Of a stretch of DNA of 64,000 bases, positions 26,052 to 34,103 are shown piece after piece. Position numbers and translations under genes: made by a program. Every line of letters starts with the position of its first letter. Position 1 is the stretch's first letter. The notes beneath the pieces were generated by a model. The model made no database searches, was not told where the DNA came from, and saw nothing but the letters and a program-made list of their open reading frames with translations. Source of the DNA: Sungkyunkwania multivorans (GTDB lineage Bacteria > Bacteroidota > Bacteroidia > Flavobacteriales > Flavobacteriaceae); NCBI RefSeq assembly GCF_042675645.1, contig NZ_JBHTJH010000003.1, positions 62,001-126,000 on the forward strand, read 5' to 3'.

Positions 26052-27799
26052 AGCTTAATGATCTTCCTGCTTACCTTCCCAAAATCACCCGAAAAGGAAA
26101 TGACTAGCGGCCCATTCCAATCGGCATCGAGCTTTAGGTCCAAAATTCCATTTCCATGTTGAATATTTGTGGTATATAATTTCTGACCAAGCATATTACT
26201 TATGGAAACGTCAACTGGTCCTTCTACATTATTCAGGTCAAAGGAAACGTTCCCTCTTGTAGGATTAGGATAAGGTGCCGAAATGTTCTTCTGCGCCCAA
26301 TCTTCTGTAGAGAGCGTTGCATCGATCGTGGTGGTCCAATAACCTGCTGGGGCCACCAATGGACGAGTGATCGTCTTTCCTGAATTTGCCTCTGCCCAGA
26401 TGTAATATTCTAGATTGTTAGTACTTGCCGCCAACGGAAGATCGGCGGTCCAATTATCGCCGCTAACAAGGGTCATCGTCGTTTCATTGAAGGTCGTCGT
26501 TCCTTCCTCTCTCCAAAAGACCTTTGCATCACTGATGCCCGAATTATGCTTTAGGGATGCGTCAATCGTTATAACACTACCATAAAAAGCCAGATCCACT
26601 GGCTGATGAACGATCCATAAAGGATCGCTTACCCCAATGGTATGGGTGATACAGTGAATAGCTCCTACCATGGATATCAGATTTTCACCTGAATTGTCCA
26701 CATCGATTCCCACGACATTGTATCCCGGCATCAATTCTTGATAACGGGCCAAGGCAGGACCATCGACACTGGGTCGATATGTAGGAACAAGAATGGACTT
26801 GTTTACGATAAGTGAATTACTGTAGGTGCGATAATATCCTCCGTTGTCTGGATAGTTTCCAGAAGTGCTAGGCGGTGCATCTATCCACTCTACGTTGTAT
26901 GGAGTACCAAATGGTGATTGAAAATTATTCAATACATATTGGATATTCGCTTCTATCTGGGGGCCATCTGCTACCCCTGTAGGATATTTGCTGACCAATA
27001 AGGTCTCTTCGTCCAAAAGTTTCATATGCATATCAATATGATGAATGGCATCGTATGGCAATACAGGCATTTTAATATAATTATTGATACCCATATAATT
27101 GGACATGATCGCATCTATCTCAGCCTCGGTCTTTGTGGTAACTCCGTAAGGATTTCCGGCGGCATTTTCGTCCAATACAAGCTCGGATGCAAAGGCATTG
27201 CCGAGTCCATCAGACATAAAGTTCCCTCCTGTATTTACAAGGTCATTCGTTCCGGAATTCGTTTCATAGAGTGGGATCCCGATGGCACTTGCATGTGCGG
27301 ATGGCACGAGGTCGTCATAAGGGCGAGGACGATTATAGATCCAATCGACCAAAGCTCTTTGCCCAACATCGTTCGAATAGATGGTGTTCCCGGCATAGTC
27401 TCGTATCCAAATACTATTGGATTGGGTATTGACAAAGGTCACATTGGTCAGGTCCACACCGGCCGAGCTAAGATAGGAAGATACCGAGGCCTGGTCTTGT
27501 GTGACGATCATCACTTTACATTCGTTGACCCCGACCTGTACGATCTGTCGAAGGATGTTTTGAAAACCAGAGGTCCATCGCACTACCAGATATTCAACTT
27601 CTTCCCATTCTGCTGCGGTTCTTACAGGTCCAGATGGAGGTGCGCTTAATCGAGCACTTCTAAACTGAAAATCGGATATCAGACTTTTTTCGGATGCGTC
27701 GAGTCCTTTGGGAAGAATTCTTTCTTGGGAAAAAAGAACATTAAAGGACATCACAGAAAAGATGATGAGCACCAAGCGTTTGGTTCTTAGCGTAGGCAT
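26048..27799 (-). CDS. Secreted peptidylarginine-deiminase-like T9SS protein
   Basis: 583 residues: signal peptide to about FSQ (25), then an agmatine/peptidylarginine deiminase (PAD_porph) fold. Candidate catalytic residues are all present: IWIRDYAG (Asp), HHIDMHMK (His/Asp), GGYYRTYSNS (Asn) and GAIHCITHTIG (nucleophilic Cys). After a beta-rich spacer (about 410-490), the last 75 residues are a T9SS type A sorting domain starting APYPNPTRG. The architecture matches Porphyromonas PPAD, which converts C-terminal arginine to citrulline. The intracellular agmatine deiminases lack signal and CTD. Whether substrates are peptides, proteins or agmatine is not visible. Confidence 0.85.
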   Translation of the reverse strand: MPTLRTKRLVLIIFSVMSFNVLFSQERILPKGLDASEKSLISDFQFRSARLSAPPSGPVRTAAEWEEVEYLVVRWTSGFQNILRQIVQVGVNECKVMIVTQDQASVSSYLSSAGVDLTNVTFVNTQSNSIWIRDYAGNTIYSNDVGQRALVDWIYNRPRPYDDLVPSAHASAIGIPLYETNSGTNDLVNTGGNFMSDGLGNAFASELVLDENAAGNPYGVTTKTEAEIDAIMSNYMGINNYIKMPVLPYDAIHHIDMHMKLLDEETLLVSKYPTGVADGPQIEANIQYVLNNFQSPFGTPYNVEWIDAPPSTSGNYPDNGGYYRTYSNSLIVNKSILVPTYRPSVDGPALARYQELMPGYNVVGIDVDNSGENLISMVGAIHCITHTIGVSDPLWIVHQPVDLAFYGSVITIDASLKHNSGISDAKVFWREEGTTTFNETTMTLVSGDNWTADLPLAASTNNLEYYIWAEANSGKTITRPLVAPAGYWTTTIDATLSTEDWAQKNISAPYPNPTRGNVSFDLNNVEGPVDVSISNMLGQKLYTTNIQHGNGILDLKLDADWNGPLVISFSGDFGKVSRKIIKL

Positions 27800-27874
27800 A
27801 ACGTAGGTATTTTTAGATTAGGGAATAACTAAGATAGCCTTTTTAAGATAAAAACCAAGTTATTTTGTTTAAAA

Positions 27875-28510
27875 TTAAGCCTTTAGAACGTTCAAGAACT
27901 CCTTCCTCGGTATTTCTTTGGCCCCCAAACTTTCTAGATGTTTGGTGTACACTTGGCAATCGATAAGCTTATATTTCTCCCTTTTGAGCTTCTCCACCAA
28001 ATAAACGAATCCTACTTTACTGGCATTGCTCACTTTAGAAAACATACTTTCTCCACAAAAGATATTTCCCAAGTCGACCCCATAAACACCTCCAACAAGT
28101 TCATCTTCTTGCCAGACCTCCACTGATTGTGCATGACCTAAATTGTGTAGTTCAGAATAAGCATCCACCACCCCTTTGGTAATCCAAGTACTATCTTGCC
28201 CCGGACGATCGATCATCGCACAGTTGGCAACAACTTCCTTAAACGCCTTGTTGAAGGTCACTTTGAATTTTTTGCTACGTATTACCTGTCGTAAACTTTT
28301 TGAAACTTTCAATTGCTCGGGAAAAAGCACCATTCTTGGATCGGGGCTCCACCACAGTAATACCTCATCATCCTCGAACCAAGGAAAGATACCGCTATGG
28401 TACGCTAGCATAAGCCGTTGTGGTGAAAGGTCGCCACCAACGGCAACGATTCCCTCAGGAGAGGCACTTTGAGGAGGTGGAAATTCTAATTTTTCGGTAA
28501 GAAAAAACAT
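27875..28510 (-). CDS. aat: Leucyl/phenylalanyl-tRNA-protein transferase
   Basis: A 211-residue N-end-rule transferase that adds Leu or Phe to N-terminal Arg/Lys so that ClpS-ClpAP degrades the protein. EGIVAVGGDLSPQRLMLAYHSGIFPW and WWSPDPRMVL near the N-terminus, and ELVGGVYGVDLGNIFCGESMF in the core, are diagnostic. Length is normal. It is transcribed alone; a -7 box and a candidate small RNA lie upstream. Confidence 0.96.
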   Translation of the reverse strand: MFFLTEKLEFPPPQSASPEGIVAVGGDLSPQRLMLAYHSGIFPWFEDDEVLLWWSPDPRMVLFPEQLKVSKSLRQVIRSKKFKVTFNKAFKEVVANCAMIDRPGQDSTWITKGVVDAYSELHNLGHAQSVEVWQEDELVGGVYGVDLGNIFCGESMFSKVSNASKVGFVYLVEKLKREKYKLIDCQVYTKHLESLGAKEIPRKEFLNVLKA

Positions 28511-28550
28511 TAATTATTACTTAAGCGCTCTTTTTAAGGTCTTTGAGACC

Positions 28551-28558
28551 CCAAAAAT
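28551..28558 (-). promoter_or_regulatory. -7 box for aat
   Basis: The minus strand reads TATTTTTG, an exact TAnnTTTG match about 40 bases before the aat start. It is divergent from the promoter proposed at 28571 on the plus strand. Confidence 0.35.
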
Positions 28559-28570
28559 AACAGCTATTCC

Positions 28571-28601
28571 TTTGAAATTCGAAGTTTTTTAACCAAATTT
28601 G
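28571..28601 (+). promoter_or_regulatory. Promoter upstream of a candidate small RNA
   Basis: TTTG, an exact 19-base spacer, then CAAATTTG, which differs from TAnnTTTG at one position. Spacing equals the Bacteroidota optimum. Transcription would begin near 28607. No plus-strand gene follows, only the terminator at 28684. Confidence 0.45.
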
Positions 28602-28606
28602 TAATA

Positions 28607-28715
28607 GCCTTTAAAAACAAAATTATTTTCATCATTGCTTTTTGAGTTTGTATTTTGAAGGTGAAACCTAAAACCACAATACTAAGCCTCGGAGGAGTCC
28701 GAGGCTTTTTCTTTT
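28607..28715 (+). ncRNA. Candidate small RNA, about 100 nt
   Basis: A plus-strand unit between two minus-strand genes with a well-spaced promoter at one end and a strong intrinsic terminator at the other, and no plausible reading frame. Besides the terminator hairpin a small GGTGAAACC stem is visible. It does not resemble SRP RNA or tmRNA; 6S RNA would be longer. The alternative is that the hairpin merely blocks antisense read-through into the transporter gene. Confidence 0.4.
28684..28714 (+). terminator. Strong plus-strand terminator
   Basis: The stem AAGCCTCGGA/TCCGAGGCTT with loop GGAG is followed by TTTTTCTTTT on the plus strand. On the minus strand no U-run follows, so it serves plus-strand transcription although the flanking genes are both on the minus strand. 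Confidence 0.8.
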
Positions 28716-30096
28716 AGAGTAGGAGAAGTCCTAGAATATAGATAGTACTTCCCAACAGCATCAATAGCAGGGTGTACGGGAGGATCTCTTTTGCTTTAAG
28801 CTTGGTGATGCCTAAAAGTGGTAACGCCCAAAATGGCTGTAGCATATTGGTAACCTGATCCCCATAGGCCAAGGCCATGATCGCCTTGGGCAACGGCACT
28901 CCTAGGCGTACTGCCGATTCAATGACGATAGGCCCTTGTACGGCCCATTGCCCACCTCCGCTAGGTACAAAAATATTCACCAGTCCGGCACTGAAGAAGG
29001 TAAATATCGGTAAGGTGGTCTCTGTGGCTACCGAAACAAAGAAATCCGAAATACTTGTGACCATTCCAGTGCTTTTCATAATTCCCATGATGCCAAAATA
29101 CAGTGGAAACTGAATCAATATGCCCGAGGTTCCCTTGATCGCCTCTTCTACTGCATTGAGAAAGCTTTTAAAACTACCGTGAAGCAGCACACCTAGCCCT
29201 AACATTAGGAAATTAAGCATATTTGGGGTTAGTTTTAATTGTTCGAAATCACTGATCTTTGCCCAATATTGATAGAAGAACGTGATCAATAAAAGGCTAC
29301 CAACGCCAATAGCCAATACCTTTGAAGCATCGAGCTTTTCCGCACCTTGTGCTTGTCCTTTTGTTGCTTGGAACATATACTTGGGCAGGTTGATCTCAGT
29401 AGGGTCGCTCCTTTTTGCAAGAAGCCTGAGAAATACCGGGATGATCACCAACAAGATCGCAAATATCAAAAGATTCCACCAGCTAAAGATGGTCTCGCTA
29501 GAACTAATGGCGTCTGGAAGTGTGGTCAACACATCGGCTGGCAACACGTCGCCCAAAAAACTTTTGATGTGCCCTTCCTCTGCCACTTTTGACGGTGCAG
29601 AACCACTAATTCCGCCATGCCAGATCATCAGCCCCACATAACCCGCGGCCCCTACCAAAGGGTAATTGAGGGCATAGCCATTTTGTTGGGCGTTTTCGGC
29701 TACCTTCCGTGCCATGATCGCTCCAAAGATCAATCCAAGTCCCCAGTTAAAGAAAGAGACGAGCATTGTTGAGAAACTCACCAACATCACTGCATTTTCG
29801 GTATTGGACGCGTAGGATACAAGCTTCATGATCAGATGATTCATGGGTTTGCTCAACACCAAAACATGGCCCAACACCAAGATCAACATCATCTGATACG
29901 CAAAGACCAAGAGGTCATTGTTCCATATGCCGCTTTCCCAGTATGAAAAGATCTCCAACAAATGGTTTCCTTCGGATCTGGAAGGGGTAAAGAAGAAGGC
30001 CAACAGCATGGTTATTAGCGTCAATAAAATGGCAATGGTAAAAGGAGAAGGAAGAAACCGCTTGAATAGGGTCTCAATGCTCTTTGTGATATTCAT
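28714..30096 (-). CDS. Short-chain fatty acid transporter, AtoE family
   Basis: A 460-residue polytopic membrane protein of the AtoE family (TIGR00366-like), which takes up short-chain fatty acids such as butyrate or acetoacetate. About eleven helices; conserved segments include NWGLGLIFGAIMARKVA, the FVPSGGGQWAVQGP re-entrant loop near residue 370 and YGDQVTNMLQPFWALPLL near 405. No metabolic genes (acyl-CoA transferase) accompany it. Inner membrane. Confidence 0.92.
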   Translation of the reverse strand: MNITKSIETLFKRFLPSPFTIAILLTLITMLLAFFFTPSRSEGNHLLEIFSYWESGIWNNDLLVFAYQMMLILVLGHVLVLSKPMNHLIMKLVSYASNTENAVMLVSFSTMLVSFFNWGLGLIFGAIMARKVAENAQQNGYALNYPLVGAAGYVGLMIWHGGISGSAPSKVAEEGHIKSFLGDVLPADVLTTLPDAISSSETIFSWWNLLIFAILLVIIPVFLRLLAKRSDPTEINLPKYMFQATKGQAQGAEKLDASKVLAIGVGSLLLITFFYQYWAKISDFEQLKLTPNMLNFLMLGLGVLLHGSFKSFLNAVEEAIKGTSGILIQFPLYFGIMGIMKSTGMVTSISDFFVSVATETTLPIFTFFSAGLVNIFVPSGGGQWAVQGPIVIESAVRLGVPLPKAIMALAYGDQVTNMLQPFWALPLLGITKLKAKEILPYTLLLMLLGSTIYILGLLLL

Positions 30097-30147
30097 TGGG
30101 AATAGGATTTGCCTAAGATAATTTCATCAAAAATAAAGAAAAGAAAA

Positions 30148-30167
30148 AAAGCGCCCTATGGCGCTTT
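30148..30167 (-). terminator. Terminator downstream of the DUF3127 gene
   Basis: The stem AAAGCGCC/GGCGCTTT with loop CTAT is followed, on the minus strand, by a long T-rich run (TTTTTTTCTTTTCTTTATTT). It lies 117 bases after the DUF3127 stop, leaving a structured 3' region between. Confidence 0.75.
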
Positions 30168-30179
30168 CTTGTATTGATA

Positions 30180-30240
30180 AAATATTTCCGAGGCTCAACA
30201 ACCTTGGCTCGGCTCCGTTGCCCTTAAGTTCGAGAAATAT
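30180..30240 (-). other. Structured 3' region of the DUF3127 transcript
   Basis: The outer inverted repeat ATATTTC (30182-30188) and GAAATAT (30232-30238) encloses an imperfect inner hairpin CCGAG...CTCGG. It lies between the gene and its terminator, so it would be part of the 3' UTR, or a small RNA released from it. No open reading frame of note. Confidence 0.35.
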
Positions 30241-30283
30241 CTTCTATAGCTAAATTGATGAGCTCTTGTGATTCACCGTCTCG

Positions 30284-30658
30284 TTAAAAAGGAAGATCAT
30301 CGTGTTCTTCTTCCTTAAAGTCATTCGCGGGCTCAAAGGCATCGGCGGGTGGCACAGGAGGCATTCCGGCCGGCGCTTCATCTTGTACACTTTCTATTCT
30401 CCAACCTTGTATGGAGTTAAAGTATTTAGTTTCGCCCTGTGGATTTACCCACTCTCTTCCTCTTAGGTTGATACTTACCTTTACCTGTTGCCCAACCTGA
30501 AAGTTATTTAACAGATCGCATTTGTCTTGCACAAATTCGATCATGATATGTTGTGGATATTGTTCTTCTGTGGTGACCACCATTTCGCGCTTTCTAAAGC
30601 CGTTATTCCCGAAGGTCTTTGTTTCATCGATTAACTTTATTCTTCCCTGTACTTCCAT
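30284..30658 (-). CDS. DUF3127 protein with SSB-like acidic tip
   Basis: A 124-residue DUF3127 family protein. Residues 1-90 form an OB-fold-like beta barrel (EVQGRIKLIDETKTFG, FRKREMVVTTEE, IMIEFVQDKCDLLNNF). The tail is Pro/Glu-rich and ends EEEHDDLPF, closely resembling the DDDIPF tip by which single-stranded DNA-binding protein recruits repair enzymes. The true SSB is not in this window. A role in nucleic-acid metabolism is inference from fold and tail; no experimental function is known to me. Confidence 0.8.
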   Translation of the reverse strand: MEVQGRIKLIDETKTFGNNGFRKREMVVTTEEQYPQHIMIEFVQDKCDLLNNFQVGQQVKVSINLRGREWVNPQGETKYFNSIQGWRIESVQDEAPAGMPPVPPADAFEPANDFKEEEHDDLPF

Positions 30659-30714
30659 TAAAAAACTATTGATAAACTGTTTATGCTCGTCTGAAAATTT
30701 GTAAAAAAGCTCTA

Positions 30715-30722
30715 CAAAGATA
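30715..30722 (-). promoter_or_regulatory. -7 box for the DUF3127 gene
   Basis: The minus strand reads TATCTTTG, an exact match to TAnnTTTG, 57 bases before the start codon. Confidence 0.4.
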
Positions 30723-30751
30723 CTGTTTTTACCTCAAGAAAAAATCGATTG

Positions 30752-31627
30752 CTATTCTTTATGCAATAATACTTTCCAAGCAGAAAGCACATCGTCATTC
30801 TTCAAATATTCCTGAACCTTCGCATGTAATTTCGCCTCATCGTCGGCGGTGACGATACTCTTCAATTCTATGGAACTCTCTACAAATGCTCTCGACTCTT
30901 CGCGGGTGGGAAGCTGTTCTACATTGCCTAGCATTCCCAGGTCATTTCCAGTAAGTACCTTGCTATTTCTGATGCGCTTTGGTATGTTGTCCACTCCCAC
31001 TCCTAAAGAAGAAAGGGGTTTTGGCACTGTAAAGGCGCCATCCTTCGCTCGTGAATACCAGTTGCCGCCCATTCTAGAAACCTGATCGATCTTAAAAGGG
31101 TCGATACCTCCATCGGCATCCAAAATGTGCTCAGCCACATGTAGTTTCACCACCTCACAAATGATCAAATTTCCTGCTCCGCCTTCTTGTCCGAGGGCGA
31201 TGACCTCATTGACCTTACATTCAAATTGAACAGGAGATTCTGCCACACGAAAAGGCCTTACCATATCCGAATCTAACATGGTCAACCCAGCCTTCTCGAA
31301 CTCATTGACGCCTTCTGGGTATTCTGTACTTGATAGGGACATCTGTTGTACGATCTCATAATTTACAATATTGATCACCACCTCCTTGGTCTGCAGCGCA
31401 TTTTCTAGCGTATGCTTGGTCGTATTGTTTCGTACGCGCCTAGCTGGCGAGAAGATCATAATTGGTGGATTCGCACTAAAGACATTAAAAAAGCTGAATG
31501 GGGATAGGTTTGGATTTCCATCGGTATCGATGGTACTCGCAAAAGCGATGGGTCTCGGCGCTACTGCTCCCAACAAATAGCCATGCAGTTTTGATGTGGG
31601 TATATCCTTTGGATCGATCGATAGCAT
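30752..31627 (-). CDS. Flavin reductase-like FMN-binding protein
   Basis: A 291-residue member of the flavin reductase/DIM6-NTAB split-barrel family. The N-terminal SIDPKDIPTSKLHGYLLGAVAPRPIAFASTID and SPFSFFNVFSANPPIM bind FMN, and the KHTLENALQTKEVVINIV strand follows. A C-terminal extension of about 90 residues is longer than in plain flavin reductases. It may reduce FMN or act on a small aromatic substrate; no monooxygenase partner is adjacent. Confidence 0.88.
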   Translation of the reverse strand: MLSIDPKDIPTSKLHGYLLGAVAPRPIAFASTIDTDGNPNLSPFSFFNVFSANPPIMIFSPARRVRNNTTKHTLENALQTKEVVINIVNYEIVQQMSLSSTEYPEGVNEFEKAGLTMLDSDMVRPFRVAESPVQFECKVNEVIALGQEGGAGNLIICEVVKLHVAEHILDADGGIDPFKIDQVSRMGGNWYSRAKDGAFTVPKPLSSLGVGVDNIPKRIRNSKVLTGNDLGMLGNVEQLPTREESRAFVESSIELKSIVTADDEAKLHAKVQEYLKNDDVLSAWKVLLHKE

Positions 31628-31643
31628 AAAAAAAGAGTTTTAG

Positions 31644-31651
31644 CAAAGGTA
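31644..31651 (-). promoter_or_regulatory. -7 box for the flavin reductase gene
   Basis: The minus strand reads TACCTTTG, an exact TAnnTTTG match, 17 bases before the start codon; leader would be very short. Confidence 0.4.
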
Positions 31652-31744
31652 TCAAATTAGTGTGATTGCATTGCCCATGAAACACTTGCAATAATATCTG
31701 TATAATTCGTTTATCTTTAAGATGGAAATGCTTTAAGCAACGCT

Positions 31745-32905
31745 ATGAATTTTAAAGATCAAAACAACAACACGCGACTCGTGTTGATCATTTCTTCCTT
31801 TGTCATCGTCTTGATGATCGTTTGGAATACATATTCACTCTTTCAAACTATAAAAAAAGAAGAACGCACAAAAATGGAGCTTTGGTCCATTGCACTGATA
31901 GAGTTGGTTCAGAGCGAAGATCTGGAAAAGGATTATGGGAATCTCGTTCTAGAGGTCCTAAGCAGTAATACCTCGACTCCTATTATTCTGGTAGACGAGA
32001 ATGGCACCATCACCGACCACCGGAACATCGACCCCAAGAAAATCGTGGAAGGAGATACCACATATCTGCAAAAAGTCTTAAAACGCATACGAAAGGAAAA
32101 TGCTCCGATCCAAGTAAAATATAAGAACATTATCAATGGTAAACTATATTATGGCGACACTTGGCTGCTTCGCACCTTAAAATATTTTCCCATCGCATTA
32201 GTGCTTATCATATTCCTCTTCGCTGCGGTAGCTTATTTCTTTTATAGTACCTCCAAAATTTCCGAGCAAAACAAACTTTGGGCAGGTATGGCGAAGGAAA
32301 CTGCCCATCAAATTGGCACGCCGCTTTCCTCCCTGCTGGGGTGGCTAGAGATATTGCGAGCGGATAACGTCTCTGAGGACACCCTTACTGAAATAAAAAA
32401 GGACATCGATCGATTGCAGACCATAACAGAGCGTTTTAGCAAGGTGGGCTCTGTTCCCGAACTAGAAAAGATTGACATTGTTGAAGAGACCAAAAAATCT
32501 TATGACTATTTAAAGGCACGTAGTTCTAAATTGGTCTCCTTTGAAGTTGAGTTGCCCGAAGGTCCTATTTATGTGATGGGAAATCAAAAATTATATAGCT
32601 GGACGATTGAAAACCTGGTCAAAAATGCCATTGACGCGATGAAGGGAAAAGGCACCCTTAGAATAGAATTGAATCAGCTCGAGGACACCGTTTCATTGTA
32701 TATCTCTGATACAGGTAAAGGAATTCACAAGAGCCTGCATAAGAAGATCTTCGAGCCAGGATTCACTTCAAAAAAACGTGGGTGGGGCTTAGGGTTGTCT
32801 TTGGCGAAGCGGATCATCGAGGATTACCACAATGGTAAGATCAAGGTGAACCATTCAGAATTGGACAAAGGAACGACCATGAAGGTCACGCTAAAATCTG
32901 TTTAG
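31745..32905 (+). CDS. Sensor histidine kinase
   Basis: 386 residues. Transmembrane helices at about 11-31 and 142-165 bracket a small extracytoplasmic sensor (about 110 residues). The phosphoacceptor region reads MAKETAHQIGTPLSSLLGW, with Gln after the histidine where most kinases have Glu. The ATPase domain has ENLVKNAIDAMKGKG (N box), DTGKGI (G1) and RGWGLGLSLAKRI (G2). No response regulator is adjacent, so it is an orphan kinase here. Confidence 0.93.
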   Translation: MNFKDQNNNTRLVLIISSFVIVLMIVWNTYSLFQTIKKEERTKMELWSIALIELVQSEDLEKDYGNLVLEVLSSNTSTPIILVDENGTITDHRNIDPKKIVEGDTTYLQKVLKRIRKENAPIQVKYKNIINGKLYYGDTWLLRTLKYFPIALVLIIFLFAAVAYFFYSTSKISEQNKLWAGMAKETAHQIGTPLSSLLGWLEILRADNVSEDTLTEIKKDIDRLQTITERFSKVGSVPELEKIDIVEETKKSYDYLKARSSKLVSFEVELPEGPIYVMGNQKLYSWTIENLVKNAIDAMKGKGTLRIELNQLEDTVSLYISDTGKGIHKSLHKKIFEPGFTSKKRGWGLGLSLAKRIIEDYHNGKIKVNHSELDKGTTMKVTLKSV

Positions 32906-32991
32906 GAGTGATGCCTTCTAAGTAAGCAATTCATCCAAATCGTACATTTTTATCGTATTTTCAATACCTACTCGTCCCAAAACTATGAATT

Positions 32992-33351
32992 ATGGAATCT
33001 AAATATGTAACTGTCAAAGAGGCAAAGTTGAGCAATCATTGCCCTGAATGTTATACCAACGAGGGCTTACTTCTTCAATTCAAACAACAGCATATCTCGT
33101 CACGTCTGTTCAATCGTGTGACCAAAAAACTCGAAGAGGTTCTAGAATGTCAAAAATGCGAGACACGCATCTATCCAGTTCGCTGGGACGATGACATAGA
33201 GCGGGTCTACGACTTCCATAAAAAGATGTTCAAACCAAAAAAGGCAAGACTACGATTCACGGCTCTCTTCTATTTGCTATTCTTTCTGATCGTCGTCATT
33301 GCTACCGTCGCCTATATCTATGTAGAAAGACCAGAGTTGCTAGGACTGTAG
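32992..33351 (+). CDS. Zinc-ribbon membrane protein, function unknown
   Basis: 119 residues. CPEC (about 18-21) and CQKC (about 54-57) form a likely zinc ribbon; a basic stretch and one transmembrane helix (about 88-108) follow, so the ribbon is probably cytoplasmic and the protein tail-anchored. It may be co-transcribed with the histidine kinase 86 bases upstream. Its end overlaps the convergent HIT gene by 12 bases. No family recognised with confidence. Confidence 0.7.
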   Translation: MESKYVTVKEAKLSNHCPECYTNEGLLLQFKQQHISSRLFNRVTKKLEEVLECQKCETRIYPVRWDDDIERVYDFHKKMFKPKKARLRFTALFYLLFFLIVVIATVAYIYVERPELLGL

Positions 33352-33735
33352 TACTGCTCGTATTTTGGCAGCCGTCGCTTCAAACTCATCGCGCGAAAGC
33401 GAGACTTTATGGTTAAATGTCATTTCCTTCATGTCGTTCAATGGAATGAGATGAACATGCACATGAGGCACCTCTAAACCCACCACGGCAACCCCCACTC
33501 GCTTGCAAGGAATCGCCTTTTCCAATGCTATTGCCACTTTCCTCGAAAAGAGCATTAGCGCTGCGTATGTAGATTCCTCCAAGTCAAATATCTTATCCTC
33601 CTCCTTCTTCGGAACACAAAGGGTATGTCCTTTGGCATTCGGATTGATATCTAAAAACGCGTAGAAGTGATCATCTTCTGCAATCTTATAGCTGGGAATC
33701 TCTCCTTTGATGATCTTTGTAAAAATACTAGACAT
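33340..33735 (-). CDS. HIT-family nucleotide hydrolase
   Basis: A 131-residue histidine-triad protein. The active-site signature HVHVHLIPL near residue 95 fits H-phi-H-phi-H-phi-phi, and the N-terminal SSIFTKIIKGEIPSYKI is typical of the Hint branch. It hydrolyses nucleotide phosphoramidates or related compounds. It lies last in a minus-strand run from mrp through the ferredoxin, 38 bases after the ferredoxin gene. Confidence 0.93.
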   Translation of the reverse strand: MSSIFTKIIKGEIPSYKIAEDDHFYAFLDINPNAKGHTLCVPKKEEDKIFDLEESTYAALMLFSRKVAIALEKAIPCKRVGVAVVGLEVPHVHVHLIPLNDMKEMTFNHKVSLSRDEFEATAAKIRAVLQS

Positions 33736-33773
33736 GATGGTCGTTGGTTATGTATGCAATAATACGTTAAACA

Positions 33774-34103
33774 TCAGCTTTCTGGCGCCAAGGCCACTTC
33801 AAGGCCGTCCAAATCGGGGGTGATCGGTATTTGGCAGCCCAAACGACTGTTATCTTTTACATGAAAAGCTTCGGCCAGCATAAGATCTTCATCATCGCTC
33901 ATCTCTGGCAGCTCATGTCCCGAGTTTATATAGCATTGACATGAAGCACACATGGCCATGCCTCCACAGACGCCAATGGTGCCTTCAGGAGCAAGCTCGT
34001 ATGAACGGACGACCTCCATCAGGTTCATTGCCATATCTGTTGGTGCTTCAACATGGTGTTCAACCCCTTCTCGGTCTATAATTTTGATTTTAACGTCTGT
34101 CAT
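33774..34103 (-). CDS. [2Fe-2S] ferredoxin, adrenodoxin type
   Basis: 109 residues. The cluster ligands are CGGMAMCASC (C-x5-C-x2-C near 43-52) and a fourth cysteine in RLGCQIP near 88, the adrenodoxin/putidaredoxin spacing used to feed P450s and Fe-S assembly. The acidic loop EMSDDEDLMLAEA is a typical partner-docking surface. It overlaps the hydroxylase gene by 14 bases, implying coupling. Confidence 0.94.
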   Translation of the reverse strand: MTDVKIKIIDREGVEHHVEAPTDMAMNLMEVVRSYELAPEGTIGVCGGMAMCASCQCYINSGHELPEMSDDEDLMLAEAFHVKDNSRLGCQIPITPDLDGLEVALAPES

